From: Chloroflexi bacterium HGW-Chloroflexi-2 | GTDB taxonomy: Bacteria > Chloroflexota > Anaerolineae > Anaerolineales > Anaerolineaceae | Assembly (NCBI GenBank): GCA_002840735.1 | Contig: PHBY01000001.1 | Coordinates: 124,001 to 188,000, forward strand | Direction of reading: 5' to 3' | Length of the DNA stretch: 64,000 bases | Shown: positions 8,199 through 16,787 of the stretch, one piece after another | How positions within the stretch are numbered: the stretch's first letter is position 1 | How the letters are laid out: each line of letters starts with the position of its first letter | Notes under the pieces: model-generated | Told to the model about the DNA's origin: nothing | Database searches by the model: none | The model's input: the letters and a program-made list of their open reading frames with translations, nothing else | Position numbers and translations under genes: made by a program

Positions 8199-8510
8199 CT
8201 ACCCTAACAATAAAGCAATCAGGGAAACCATTAAACCGAGTAAAAATGGTACGGATGAAAAAGTGAAAGTACCTGAACCAATAATTAACATGCCGAGATG
8301 TAATACAGCGAAGAAGAATGCGATCAGGAAAAATGGACGGTAACCTGGTGCAGCTGGATTGGTGGATGCTTCTTCACCACTTGCGTAAATGGTTTCTTTC
8401 ATTTTTGATTTTTTTGAAGTGCCAGCCATTCCCTTTCCAAATAACAATAAAGCCATGACAAAAGGCACGTAGATCAAAAAAGCAAGAGGAGGTGTTAGTA
8501 TAATTTCCAT
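8199..8510 (-). CDS. Small membrane subunit, NuoA-like
   Basis: A 103-aa protein with three predicted membrane helices and a hydrophilic loop KETIYASGEEASTNPAAPGYRPFFLIAFFF. The 'YASGEE' loop resembles the YECG loop of NuoA (the conserved Cys is absent), a subunit that contacts the quinone/E-channel region in complex I. I use the ATG at 8510 because AGGAG lies five bases upstream; the 7-codon extension to 8531 overlaps the upstream gene's stop. Similarity to MbhI is the alternative reading. No catalytic role is expected. Confidence 0.7.
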   Translation of the reverse strand: MEIILTPPLAFLIYVPFVMALLLFGKGMAGTSKKSKMKETIYASGEEASTNPAAPGYRPFFLIAFFFAVLHLGMLIIGSGTFTFSSVPFLLGLMVSLIALLLG

Positions 8511-8520
8511 CAAAACTCCT

Positions 8521-10038
8521 TTATTGGCCAAAGAAAATAAATAAACTATATCCAGCAGGGCCGGTTAACCAATACAAAAGGGAAGGCACAAAACCCAAAA
8601 CGACGACCGCAAGCGTTAATAACGCCAAGGGAATATACATCCAGATAGAAACCGATTCACCCTCCATCACGATATCAGCTGGTTCCTTGCGGTACATTCT
8701 GTTAACCAGAGGTGCATAATACCCTAATGAGAGGACGCTCATCAATCCAGCAAAAATAACCAGAATGATCATGATTGTGTTTTGCGTTTGTGCAATACCT
8801 GCCAATAATTGCCACTTGGACATAAATCCAGCCAGAGGTGGTAAACCGCCTAATGAAAGTAGGGCAACCGAAAATGCAAACGCTGTGAATGGATATTTTT
8901 TTGATGCGCCATTCAGGTCGTCCAATACAAGAACTTTGTGACTACCTTTTGAAATATGGAAGTTGTATAAAAATACACCTGCAGCTAAAAATGCGAGACT
9001 TTTCATCAATCCATGTGTAATCAGATGAAAAACTGCACCAACGCCAGCCAGGAGTCCATTCAATGAAATAAGCACGCCAAAGCCCAATAGCATGTATCCA
9101 ACGTGACTCAAACTCGAGTAAGCCAACAATCGTTTTACTTCATTCTGTCGTAATGCCAGCAGATTTCCAACAATCATATTCAAAACGCCAAATCCGATTA
9201 ATAAATACCCCCATCGCCCACCACTCAAAGCAATTCCACCTAAAGCACGCAATAAAGCAATCAGACCTACCTCAATAACAACACCAGAAAGCATGGCACT
9301 GATTCCACTGGGTGCTTGCGAGTGTGCGTCTGGTAGCCAGGTATGTAATGGAACCATGGCAATCTTGACACCAAAACCAATTACCAATAACGCACCACCG
9401 ATGATTAAAAAAGGTGAAGGAGAATTGATGGACATCCTCATCATTTCGATGTTGAGCGTTCCAGTTTCAAGGAAAATGAGCGCTATGCCAATCACAACCA
9501 TCACAGATCCGGTCGCACTTTGAATGAGATATTTAACGCCAGCCTCCAATGAAGCAGCCTGATCTTTATAAAATGCAACCAGAACGATTGAGCTGATGGT
9601 CATGACTTCAAACCATACCCATAAATTGAAGAGATCTAACGCGCATCCTAACCCATTGATCGCGCCAATCATCATGACGAGCAATGCGTAGAATTTTTCC
9701 TCACCGGATTCTTTCCCCATATAAGTAAACGAATAGATTGTCACCAGAATCCCCAATACCAGAACGAGAAGAGATAGCATCATGCTAATCCCATCAAAAC
9801 GGAACCAGACATCTCCAAAATTCTGGTAATGTGTTTGTCCGGTTGAGAAGACATTCGTGATGATAAAATATAGGAAAATTCCTGTGACCAGAAGTGCTAT
9901 TAATGCCAACCATTTTGCCGGGTTGGTTTTTTTATCATTCTTAAGACCTCGAGAAAATATTCTTCCAATCAGATAAATGACGGCAGAAGAAATCATTGGA
10001 ACCATTAGCAACCAGGTAAATGCTGTATTCACATCCAT
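8521..10038 (-). CDS. Antiporter-like membrane subunit (NuoN/MrpD/MbhH-like)
   Basis: A 505-aa polytopic membrane protein of the proton-translocating NADH-dehydrogenase/Mrp antiporter family. The family signature is seen in HTWLPDAHSQAPSGISAMLSGVVIEVGLIALLR and in the half-channel lysine region around VKRLLAYSSLSHVGYM. It would carry out H+ or Na+ translocation driven by the hydrogenase reaction. The ATG at 10038 has GGAG six bases upstream; the longer reading frame begins with TTG at 10050. It overlaps nothing but starts one base after the stop of the NuoL-like gene. Confidence 0.9.
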   Translation of the reverse strand: MDVNTAFTWLLMVPMISSAVIYLIGRIFSRGLKNDKKTNPAKWLALIALLVTGIFLYFIITNVFSTGQTHYQNFGDVWFRFDGISMMLSLLVLVLGILVTIYSFTYMGKESGEEKFYALLVMMIGAINGLGCALDLFNLWVWFEVMTISSIVLVAFYKDQAASLEAGVKYLIQSATGSVMVVIGIALIFLETGTLNIEMMRMSINSPSPFLIIGGALLVIGFGVKIAMVPLHTWLPDAHSQAPSGISAMLSGVVIEVGLIALLRALGGIALSGGRWGYLLIGFGVLNMIVGNLLALRQNEVKRLLAYSSLSHVGYMLLGFGVLISLNGLLAGVGAVFHLITHGLMKSLAFLAAGVFLYNFHISKGSHKVLVLDDLNGASKKYPFTAFAFSVALLSLGGLPPLAGFMSKWQLLAGIAQTQNTIMIILVIFAGLMSVLSLGYYAPLVNRMYRKEPADIVMEGESVSIWMYIPLALLTLAVVVLGFVPSLLYWLTGPAGYSLFIFFGQ

Positions 10039-10039
10039 G

Positions 10040-11800
10040 TTATGCTCCAATCATCAATACAGCAAATACGACAACCAGGGTTACCAAAATATAGAAAACA
10101 TTCCAATTTAGTTTTCCAGTTTGAGTAATTCTTAAACTTTCACCCAAACCCTGCGTCGCACCTACTATAAATTTATTAATTTTTTCGAACCCAAAACTCG
10201 CTTCTGCCATTCCTGCAATAGGTTTCAGTGCCTGCCTAATGCCAGTTAGGGTTCCTCGGCCAAACCAGGTCATTATTCCAAGAGCAATTACTGCCAGAGC
10301 TATCCAGGTTGCAGGAGCAAATACAACATGATTGAATAATTCGCTTAAGTTAACTTCCTGGATCGAATGAACAGGAAGCGATGAGCTCATCATCTTCGAA
10401 AATGGTCCGATTAATATCCAGGTGGAAAAAGCTCCAATCGCCAGAGGAGTTAAGGCAATTTTCATATTCCTTCCAACCGGGTGTATATGCCGATCCAGTT
10501 TGTTTTCACCATAAAAAACCATCCATACACATCGGGTAGTGTAGAGCGCTGTGAGTCCTGTCACGATGAGCATGATCACATAAATCCAGATAGGATTCCC
10601 ATGCTCCAAACCTGCTTCGAGGATTAATTCCTTACTCCAAAAACCATTGAAAATCGGGATTCCAGCCAGTGCAAGCGATCCAATGATAAATACAGTTCTC
10701 GCAAAAGGTAATTCTTTCCCCAGACCACCCATTTCCCGCATATCTCTGGTTCCAACAGAATGAATGACTGCACCAGCTGCAAGGAATAATAATGCTTTAA
10801 AAACACTGTGGCTGAAAAGGTGAAATTGCGAAGCCAGAATATCTCCCGCCCCTACTGCGTAAACCATATACCCTAATTGGCTGACTGTCGAATAAGCCAG
10901 TACACGTTTGAGATCATTAGCAACCAGAGCCATCAGCGCTGCCATCAATGCAGATAACATGCCCACAATCATGACAGACATTGTCCATCCAGGGACATCT
11001 TTAAACGCCGGATAAAATCGAGCTAACAGGTAAACGCCAGCATTCACCATTGTAGCAGCGTGAATTAAAGCACTGATAGGTGAAGGTGCCTCCATCGCAT
11101 CGGGGAGCCAGGTCTGGAAAGGGAATTGGGCAGATTTTGCTGCTGCGGCTATCAACATGCCAAATGCCATGATCGCCAGAATATTGCTGGGAAAAAGCGA
11201 GGGATTTGAGATGAAGATGTTAATATCAAAGCTACCAGAGTAAGCAAACAATAACGCTGCTGCCAGTAATAAACCCAATCCTCCAACTTGCGTCATTATC
11301 AATGCTTTCATACCACCCGCAACCGCTTTGGGATCATCATTATAAAAAGAGATCAAAGCGTACGAGCACAAAGCTGTTATTTCCCAAAAAATGAACATCA
11401 ACAAAAGATTGCTGGTCAACACCAGACCAACCATAGCACCGATAAAGAACAAAACAAAGGAATAATATCTTCCTAATTGAGCAGAACCATGCATATAGTC
11501 GACAGAAAAGATTATAGCCAGGGCACCAATAACAGTTGCCACAATCGATAGGAATAGCCCTAATCCGTCGCTGATAAAAGTAAAATCTCCATAAGCACTA
11601 CCCATTGAAAAAGAGAGAACTGTACCACTTTTATAAACCCACAACATCGCAATCGATGAAATGGCTGCTGTGATTGAAAAAACCACAGCAGAGACATGCT
11701 GAATTTTTTCATACCGATCGCCAATAAGCCAGACGACTGATGCCCCAAACCAGGGAACCAAAATTGTTATTAAAACCAGAGGTTCTATTTGCAACATCAT
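10040..11800 (-). CDS. Antiporter-like membrane subunit (NuoL/MrpA-like)
   Basis: A 586-aa polytopic subunit. It contains the NuoL/MrpA core block FPFQTWLPDAMEAPSPISALIHAATMVNAGVYLLARFYP and the LKRVLAYSTVSQLGYMVYAVG half-channel. The C-terminal part (about 480-586) is hydrophobic and extended, in line with the lateral helix region of NuoL. It follows the NuoK-like gene by one base. Two antiporter-type subunits in one operon suggest at least two ion channels per complex. Confidence 0.92.
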   Translation of the reverse strand: MMLQIEPLVLITILVPWFGASVVWLIGDRYEKIQHVSAVVFSITAAISSIAMLWVYKSGTVLSFSMGSAYGDFTFISDGLGLFLSIVATVIGALAIIFSVDYMHGSAQLGRYYSFVLFFIGAMVGLVLTSNLLLMFIFWEITALCSYALISFYNDDPKAVAGGMKALIMTQVGGLGLLLAAALLFAYSGSFDINIFISNPSLFPSNILAIMAFGMLIAAAAKSAQFPFQTWLPDAMEAPSPISALIHAATMVNAGVYLLARFYPAFKDVPGWTMSVMIVGMLSALMAALMALVANDLKRVLAYSTVSQLGYMVYAVGAGDILASQFHLFSHSVFKALLFLAAGAVIHSVGTRDMREMGGLGKELPFARTVFIIGSLALAGIPIFNGFWSKELILEAGLEHGNPIWIYVIMLIVTGLTALYTTRCVWMVFYGENKLDRHIHPVGRNMKIALTPLAIGAFSTWILIGPFSKMMSSSLPVHSIQEVNLSELFNHVVFAPATWIALAVIALGIMTWFGRGTLTGIRQALKPIAGMAEASFGFEKINKFIVGATQGLGESLRITQTGKLNWNVFYILVTLVVVFAVLMIGA

Positions 11801-11801
11801 T

Positions 11802-12113
11802 TCACCTCTTCAACTTTGATATGTCTGCAATATCCAGGGTGCCGACAATTCTTTTCACCTGGACTGCTAACGCTAAACCAATCACAGCCACAATGGTATC
11901 TGCAACGATCACTGTTAATGCCATGCTTTGACCAAGACTGGGCTGACCTTGACTCTGACCCACAAACACCAAAAGCAACATAGCACCTTTGACCATTATT
12001 TGTAAACCCACCAACAACCTGATTAAATTTCGGGTAATGAGCAAACAATACAATCCGACACCAAATAACCCCATTACGGCGATTAAAACAATCATCGAGG
12101 TGCTGATATTCAT
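11802..12113 (-). CDS. Small membrane subunit (NuoK/MrpC/MbhG-like)
   Basis: A 103-aa protein with three membrane helices. The sequence GLYCLLITRNLIRLLVGLQIMVKGAMLLLV matches the NuoK/MrpC core, where acidic residues in helix 2 are usual; here the region is more neutral. The final part QSMALTVIVADTIVAVIGLALAVQV is typical. The start at 12113 has CAAGGAGG upstream; a longer frame to 12236 overlaps the previous gene and is unlikely. It overlaps the upstream gene by 4 bp. Confidence 0.85.
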   Translation of the reverse strand: MNISTSMIVLIAVMGLFGVGLYCLLITRNLIRLLVGLQIMVKGAMLLLVFVGQSQGQPSLGQSMALTVIVADTIVAVIGLALAVQVKRIVGTLDIADISKLKR

Positions 12114-12604
12114 TCTTGAACCTCCTTGTGAAGAATTCTGATTTGATATTCGTCGGTCAAGAGACGTAACATGCTGATGACGCCAGCAAAAATCATCACA
12201 ACCTGCAGATATAAATCGGCTTTTCGATTCTCCCAAACCAATTGTTGAAATCCTTCATCCTGATTTAAATTGATCGGAAAATCTAATAAAGGAAGCAATT
12301 GCCATCCAATAAGCAGAATTGCCATAACTGCAAAAATCCTTGCCAGCCATTTTGGAATAAAAGATAAATTTGGAATTGGCTCATCACCAGCAATATTAAT
12401 GGCAAAAACAAAAAGTACTGTCACAAGCCCAGCCCCAACACTCAACTCAATAACAGCAATTTGATAAGCACCGATTAAGTACATCATAATGGACACCAGT
12501 GCACTGGTACCAGCCAGCCATATTGCAGAAACCAACAATCTTTTATCACGGACAGCTTGATAAGAACAAAATAGAATCCCCACAAGGATGATGAAATGCC
12601 ACAT
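12110..12604 (-). CDS. First hydrogenase-operon gene, MrpB/NuoJ-like membrane subunit
   Basis: A 164-aa membrane protein with about five hydrophobic segments. The segment YLIGAYQIAVIELSVGAGLVTVLFVFAINIAGD matches the 'A..E..VGAGLVTVLF' core of MrpB/MbhF and NuoJ-type subunits, with one buried Glu. It is the first gene of the minus-strand hydrogenase operon and has AAGGAGGAATTCT before its ATG. It overlaps the NuoK-like gene by 4 bp. The C-terminal 40 residues are charged and cytoplasmic. Confidence 0.82.
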   Translation of the reverse strand: MWHFIILVGILFCSYQAVRDKRLLVSAIWLAGTSALVSIMMYLIGAYQIAVIELSVGAGLVTVLFVFAINIAGDEPIPNLSFIPKWLARIFAVMAILLIGWQLLPLLDFPINLNQDEGFQQLVWENRKADLYLQVVMIFAGVISMLRLLTDEYQIRILHKEVQE

Positions 12605-12647
12605 AGAATTCCTCCTTTATTGATCTGGGGTTTGAAAAACCTTATTG

Positions 12648-12676
12648 TTTATACATCAGAAAAGAAAATTTGTCAT
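12648..12676 (-). promoter_or_regulatory. Promoter of the hydrogenase operon
   Basis: On the minus strand ATGACA (12676-12671) and TATAAA (12653-12648) are separated by 17 bp, a sigma-70-type promoter. The predicted start of transcription is near 12641, about 37 bases before the first ATG. The -35 is one base off consensus, and a CRP/FNR-type palindrome abuts it. Confidence 0.65.
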
Positions 12677-12691
12677 GTGAAAATTATCACA
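12676..12691. promoter_or_regulatory. Perfect CRP/FNR-family operator
   Basis: TGTGA-AAATTA-TCACA matches the TGTGA-N6-TCACA consensus of CRP-family sites exactly. Its centre is about 42 bases upstream of the inferred start, the class II activator position. This suggests activation of the hydrogenase operon by a CRP/FNR-type regulator responding to energy or redox state. Confidence 0.6.
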
Positions 12692-12742
12692 ATTTTTCTA
12701 ATTGTTAAGAACTTTTCTTCTTGTTACACTTACCCATTGTAA

Positions 12743-12775
12743 TAAAAAAACAGAAGAACTTTGATTGTCTTCTGT
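12743..12775 (-). terminator. Terminator of the molybdenum hydroxylase operon
   Basis: On the minus strand an 8-bp stem ACAGAAGA (12775-12768) / TCTTCTGT (12757-12750) is followed by seven T residues. It lies 24 bases after the stop of the Mo-subunit gene. Confidence 0.85.
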
Positions 12776-12799
12776 CTTAAAAGTTATTGATAAGATTTC

Positions 12800-15613
12800 T
12801 TATGCGAATTGTTTATGCTTCTGAAGTTCTGATACTAATTTCTCCTGGTCAACGGGCAATTTATCCACCCGAACACCAATTGCATTATAGATTGCATTGG
12901 TAATGGCTGGTATGGTTGGGATTAAGCAAATTTCACCAATCCCTTTTGCGCCATAAGGTCCATCTGCCGTTGGATGCTCGACGAGAAAGGATGTGATTTC
13001 AGGGGTGTAATAAATCGATGGTATACGATACTTTGCCAATCGGTCGGTAATGACCCTTCCTTCCTCCAGGATGAAATCTTCAACCAATGCATGACCGATC
13101 CCCATGACAATACCGCCTTCCACTTGCCCTTTCAATCCTAATGGATTAATTGCAAATCCCACATCATTCGCTACGATGACTTCCGGTACTTTCACCTCAC
13201 CTGTAATGGTGTTGACCTCAACCAGAGCTGCCTGCGCCGCAAAAGAGAATGCAACATGCATGTCCCCACCCTGCCCCAAAGGTTTTGTTTCAGGTGCCCA
13301 ATAGGTATAAGAAGCTTTCGGGGTAATTCCATCTTTTCGAAGATTCTGGGATATCGTAGAAAGTTGAACTTCCTGACGATCTATTTGAGCCAGTCCTTCT
13401 TTGAATTCTATTTTTTCTGGTGAGACATCATATCTCTCTGCAAGTTCAGATGTCAGTAAATCACGCATGGCTTTAGAAGTGTATTTAACTGCATTTCCTG
13501 TTACATAAGTTTGTCGGGAGGCTGTTGTTGGGCCGCCATCGGGAGTCAAATCAGTATCAGATAACAAAACCTGTACTTGTTGCGTGCCCTGTCCTAATTC
13601 TTCGGATGCGATTAACTGTAAAACAGTTGGTAAACCCTGACCTAATTCTGCTGAAGCAGAACGCACTTCAAATCGACCATCGGGCAACAATTCAATTTCA
13701 GCTCCGGCTTTATCAGGAGCACCACCACCAAGTCCTGTATTTTTATAAGCAACTGCAAATCCCCAGGCTCTGACAATGGTCGGATCATCTGGATCTGGTA
13801 CAGGAACAAATGGATTTGGTCCAGCTTTTTCATGCAAGGCATTCTCTACTTTTTCGATGCATTCTAACAATCCAACACTATCTTTCAAAACTTGTCCAGT
13901 GTTTGTAACACTGCCAACGCGCAATGCATTTTTCTTGCGTAATTCAATCGGGTCAAGTTTTAATGCTTCTGCCAATGTGTCCATCATCGATTCCACCGCA
14001 AAAGCGGATTGCATCACACCAAATCCGCGGAAGGCTCCGGCTGGTGGATTGTTGGTATACATGGCATAACAATCGATATTCACATGTGGAACTTCATAGG
14101 GACCAGAGGAGTGCGTGGTGGCTCGTGTCATCACCTTTTCTCCTAAGGATGCGTACGCGCCGGTATCTCCATGTAATTCTGTCTGAACTGCCACAAGTTG
14201 CCCATCATTCTTTGCGCCAACTTTAATATTGATCTGGGTTGCATGCCGTTTTGGATGCACAATCAAACTTTCCTGGCGATCAAATAACAATTTAACGGGT
14301 TTTTTGGTTTTCATCGTCAACATTGCTGCGTGGATTTGACCGGCAATGTCTTCTTTGCCACCAAATCCCCCACCGATGAGTTGACCAATGATCCTCACCT
14401 GATTTTCAGGTAGTCCCAGAACAGCAGCAACCTGTTCACGATCGGAATAAGGAATCTGTGAACCTACATAAATTTCCATCCTACCTTCATCTGTCAACCG
14501 GGCAATACTGCATTCAGGTTCAATAAACGCATGATCATTTGGATTGGTGTGAAAAGTGTGTTCAAGGATCAAATCAGCTTCATTGAAACCTTCAGACACG
14601 ATTCCTTTCTGAACTTTGATGTGTTTTAATAAATTTCCTGATTCGTGAATTTTTCTGGTAACAGGAAGATGCGCCTGGACAGCTGACGAAACAACAGGCA
14701 AAGGTTCAAATCTAAACTTGATCAGATCAATTGCTTCAGAGGCGATTTCTCTGGTGTCAGCAGCTACAACGGCGATCGCATCTCCAACATATCGAATCTG
14801 TTCACCGGTATCAACCAATACCGGCCAATCCTTGATAAATAAACCATGTGTTTTTGCATTTGGAACGTCTTTTGCAGTTAACACTGCCTGAACACCAGGC
14901 AAAGCTAATGCTTCAGAAATATCCAATTCAGTTAAAATGCCAGCTGGAACCATTGCTCGTTTCACTCTTGCATGCAACATACCCTCAAATTGGATATCGT
15001 CACTATAAATGGCCTTCCCGGTTACTTTCGCGATTGCATCCGGACGATGGCTGATCTGACCAACTATTCTTTTTCCAATTCTGGAAGTCTGAATAACCGG
15101 CGAGATTGGCGGTTTCCCGGATGTGATGGATTCGGATGCTGCCCGAATCGCTCCAATAATGCTCGGGTAGCCTGCACAGCGGCATAAGGTATCTTTTAAA
15201 GCATACTTAATATCTTTTATTTCCGGGTTGGGGTTTTTTTCAAGCAAAGCATAACTTGTCATGATTTGACCAGGTATACAAAAACCACATTGCACGGCTC
15301 CATATTGTATAAATGCATCCTGAAGCGGGTGTAATACCAAGTAAGAGTTGCCATTTTCACCAACATTTTTAGCCAGACCTTCAATTGTAGTAATTTTCTT
15401 GCCACGTGCTTTAACCGCTGGATATGAACAGGATAAAACCGGCTCACCGTCAATTACTACCGTACAAGCTCCACATTCAGATTCATTACAACCAATCTTT
15501 GTCCCGGTTAATCTTAAACGTTCGCGTAGTAAGTCAGATAACATCTCTCCTTCAATGACTGGGAGACTATATTCTTTATCATTAACCGTAATTTTGATAT
15601 TCATTTCTTTCAT
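12800..15613 (-). CDS. Xanthine dehydrogenase-family molybdenum hydroxylase, fused [2Fe-2S] and Mo subunits
   Basis: A 937-aa enzyme of the XDH/aldehyde oxidoreductase family. Residues about 1-160 hold two [2Fe-2S] clusters: CNESECGACTVVIDGEPVLSC and CGFCIPGQ...CRCAGY. The remainder is the Mo-binding part, with GGGFGGKEDIAGQ, GAFRGFGVMQSAFAVE and, near the C-terminus, GAKGIGEICLIP whose Glu is the catalytic base. It overlaps the upstream FAD-subunit gene by 4 bp. The Fe-S/Mo fusion with separate FAD subunit resembles YgfN/YgfM and other purine or N-heterocycle hydroxylases. Substrate is uncertain (purine or aldehyde). Some members of this branch need a labile selenium ligand, and this genome does have selenium machinery, but that is inference. 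Confidence 0.85.
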   Translation of the reverse strand: MKEMNIKITVNDKEYSLPVIEGEMLSDLLRERLRLTGTKIGCNESECGACTVVIDGEPVLSCSYPAVKARGKKITTIEGLAKNVGENGNSYLVLHPLQDAFIQYGAVQCGFCIPGQIMTSYALLEKNPNPEIKDIKYALKDTLCRCAGYPSIIGAIRAASESITSGKPPISPVIQTSRIGKRIVGQISHRPDAIAKVTGKAIYSDDIQFEGMLHARVKRAMVPAGILTELDISEALALPGVQAVLTAKDVPNAKTHGLFIKDWPVLVDTGEQIRYVGDAIAVVAADTREIASEAIDLIKFRFEPLPVVSSAVQAHLPVTRKIHESGNLLKHIKVQKGIVSEGFNEADLILEHTFHTNPNDHAFIEPECSIARLTDEGRMEIYVGSQIPYSDREQVAAVLGLPENQVRIIGQLIGGGFGGKEDIAGQIHAAMLTMKTKKPVKLLFDRQESLIVHPKRHATQINIKVGAKNDGQLVAVQTELHGDTGAYASLGEKVMTRATTHSSGPYEVPHVNIDCYAMYTNNPPAGAFRGFGVMQSAFAVESMMDTLAEALKLDPIELRKKNALRVGSVTNTGQVLKDSVGLLECIEKVENALHEKAGPNPFVPVPDPDDPTIVRAWGFAVAYKNTGLGGGAPDKAGAEIELLPDGRFEVRSASAELGQGLPTVLQLIASEELGQGTQQVQVLLSDTDLTPDGGPTTASRQTYVTGNAVKYTSKAMRDLLTSELAERYDVSPEKIEFKEGLAQIDRQEVQLSTISQNLRKDGITPKASYTYWAPETKPLGQGGDMHVAFSFAAQAALVEVNTITGEVKVPEVIVANDVGFAINPLGLKGQVEGGIVMGIGHALVEDFILEEGRVITDRLAKYRIPSIYYTPEITSFLVEHPTADGPYGAKGIGEICLIPTIPAITNAIYNAIGVRVDKLPVDQEKLVSELQKHKQFA

Positions 15614-16488
15614 TCGGTTTCTCCAGCTCTATTCCATGCAATTTTTACAACTTTTTCCAGTAAGGCTTGTGCCAAATGGTAACGATATTCAGCAGTTGCT
15701 CTCATTCTGCTGGTCCTGAATTTTACTGTTTCCAGAATAGTTTCTTTTGCCCTTAGAATTGTTTCAGCGGTTAATTTATTACCCCGAAATATTTCCTCCA
15801 CCAGCATTGCGCGGGTTGGAACGGGCCCCGATGGACCAAATGATATCCGAATATCCTCGATCACGTGATCTTTTCTTCTTAACCAAACTGCATGATTTAA
15901 TATCGGTAAAGCGACTCCTTGGGGGCGCATCACTCTGTTAAAAGCTGATCCTTCGCCAGATTTTTTAATCGAGAATTCAAACCCGACCAAGATTTCATCA
16001 TTTGCCAGAGCGGATTCACCTGGCCCTAAAAATAATTCAAGGATTTTCTTTTTGGAATACCCGGAATGTGAGTAAGTAATCGCAGTTGCATCCATCGCTA
16101 CCAGTGAAATCATTCCATCAGCTGCCGGTAACGCATGTGCAACATTGCCACCGAGAGTCGCTGAATTCCTTACCTGAGGTCCACCGATCAATCCAGTCGC
16201 CTCAGCAACAGCCATTGCATGTTTTTTGATCAGTGGTGAATTTGTGATCTGACTGACAGGCACAGCAGCACCTATAAAAATTTGCTCACCCACCATCTTC
16301 AGTTCTCGCATCTCACCAATGTGATTGAGGTCAATTAATGTTTTCATGGTTGGATGGCTGCCTTGTTGGATTTCAAGCAACAAATCGGTTCCGCCAGAAA
16401 CAAAACGAACAGGCTTTTCTGCCTGGTTATACGCTTCTACTGCCTCTGATAAACTATACGCTAATTGGTAATCTTTCCAGATCGTCAT
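15610..16488 (-). CDS. Molybdenum hydroxylase FAD-binding subunit
   Basis: A 292-aa CoxM/XdhB-type FAD subunit. The motif VRFVSGGTDLLLEIQQG (about residues 27-43) and the later TLGGNVAHALPAADGMISLVAMDA (about 110-135) are the FAD-binding signatures. It passes electrons from the [2Fe-2S] clusters of the partner to NAD or another acceptor. It is the first gene of the operon; the ATG at 16488 follows AAAGGAG but with a long, 11-base spacer that contains one strand of a 9-bp leader stem. Confidence 0.88.
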   Translation of the reverse strand: MTIWKDYQLAYSLSEAVEAYNQAEKPVRFVSGGTDLLLEIQQGSHPTMKTLIDLNHIGEMRELKMVGEQIFIGAAVPVSQITNSPLIKKHAMAVAEATGLIGGPQVRNSATLGGNVAHALPAADGMISLVAMDATAITYSHSGYSKKKILELFLGPGESALANDEILVGFEFSIKKSGEGSAFNRVMRPQGVALPILNHAVWLRRKDHVIEDIRISFGPSGPVPTRAMLVEEIFRGNKLTAETILRAKETILETVKFRTSRMRATAEYRYHLAQALLEKVVKIAWNRAGETE

Positions 16489-16490
16489 TT

Positions 16491-16576
16491 ATTCGGTGGC
16501 TCCTTTCACCTGGCGGCACTTTTCGACGGTTTCTGTGAACCGACGCCGGTCTATCATCAAAAACCGACCACCGAAT
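16491..16576 (-). promoter_or_regulatory. Structured 5' leader, candidate riboswitch (molybdenum hydroxylase operon)
   Basis: On the minus strand a perfect 9-bp stem ATTCGGTGG (16576-16568) / CCACCGAAT (16499-16491) closes an 86-nt domain. Inside are a CGGT/ACCG hairpin, then a GGCG/CGCC helix enclosing CGGTT/AACCG, then an unpaired AGGTGAAAGGAG just before the closing strand. The closing strand lies between the ribosome-binding site and the ATG at 16488, so folding could control translation. A molybdenum-cofactor or purine-metabolite sensor would fit the operon, but I cannot match it to a known class. Confidence 0.5.
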
Positions 16577-16617
16577 CTATTATTTAATTTTTACGAATTT
16601 TATAAACTCTATGACAT

Positions 16618-16645
16618 ATTATATCGATTTTTATCGAAAATTCAA
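16618..16645 (-). promoter_or_regulatory. Promoter of the molybdenum hydroxylase operon
   Basis: On the minus strand TTGAAT (16645-16640) and TATAAT (16623-16618) are 16 bp apart. The start would be near 16611, leaving a 120-base leader that contains the structured domain at 16491-16576. Confidence 0.6.
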
Positions 16646-16728
16646 TAATTGACAAATCCTCTACACCCTGCAGTAAAAATTTTTTTCCAGTATAAATTCA
16701 TAAGCAACTTAAATAAGCAACTTAAAAA

Positions 16729-16757
16729 TTGCACAATTTCTTTCTTCGCGGTATACT
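16729..16757 (+). promoter_or_regulatory. Promoter of the PAP2 phosphatase gene
   Basis: TTGCAC (16729-16734) and TATACT (16752-16757) are separated by 17 bp. Just upstream, TAAGCAACTT occurs twice in tandem (16701-16723). Confidence 0.7.
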
Positions 16758-16787
16758 GCGTGCTACTTCAAGATTAAAGGATAGTTC

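Noticed and set aside
11802-12236. Longer version of the NuoK-like subunit
   Set aside because: The added 41 residues overlap the previous gene. The ATG at 12113 has an AGGAGG ribosome site and begins the membrane core.
16608-16648. String TTCGATAAAAATC shared (minus strand) with 35985-35998 as a second dispersed repeat
   Set aside because: Only about 13 bases match and both lie next to TATAAT, so it is probably promoter-like coincidence in AT-rich sequence.
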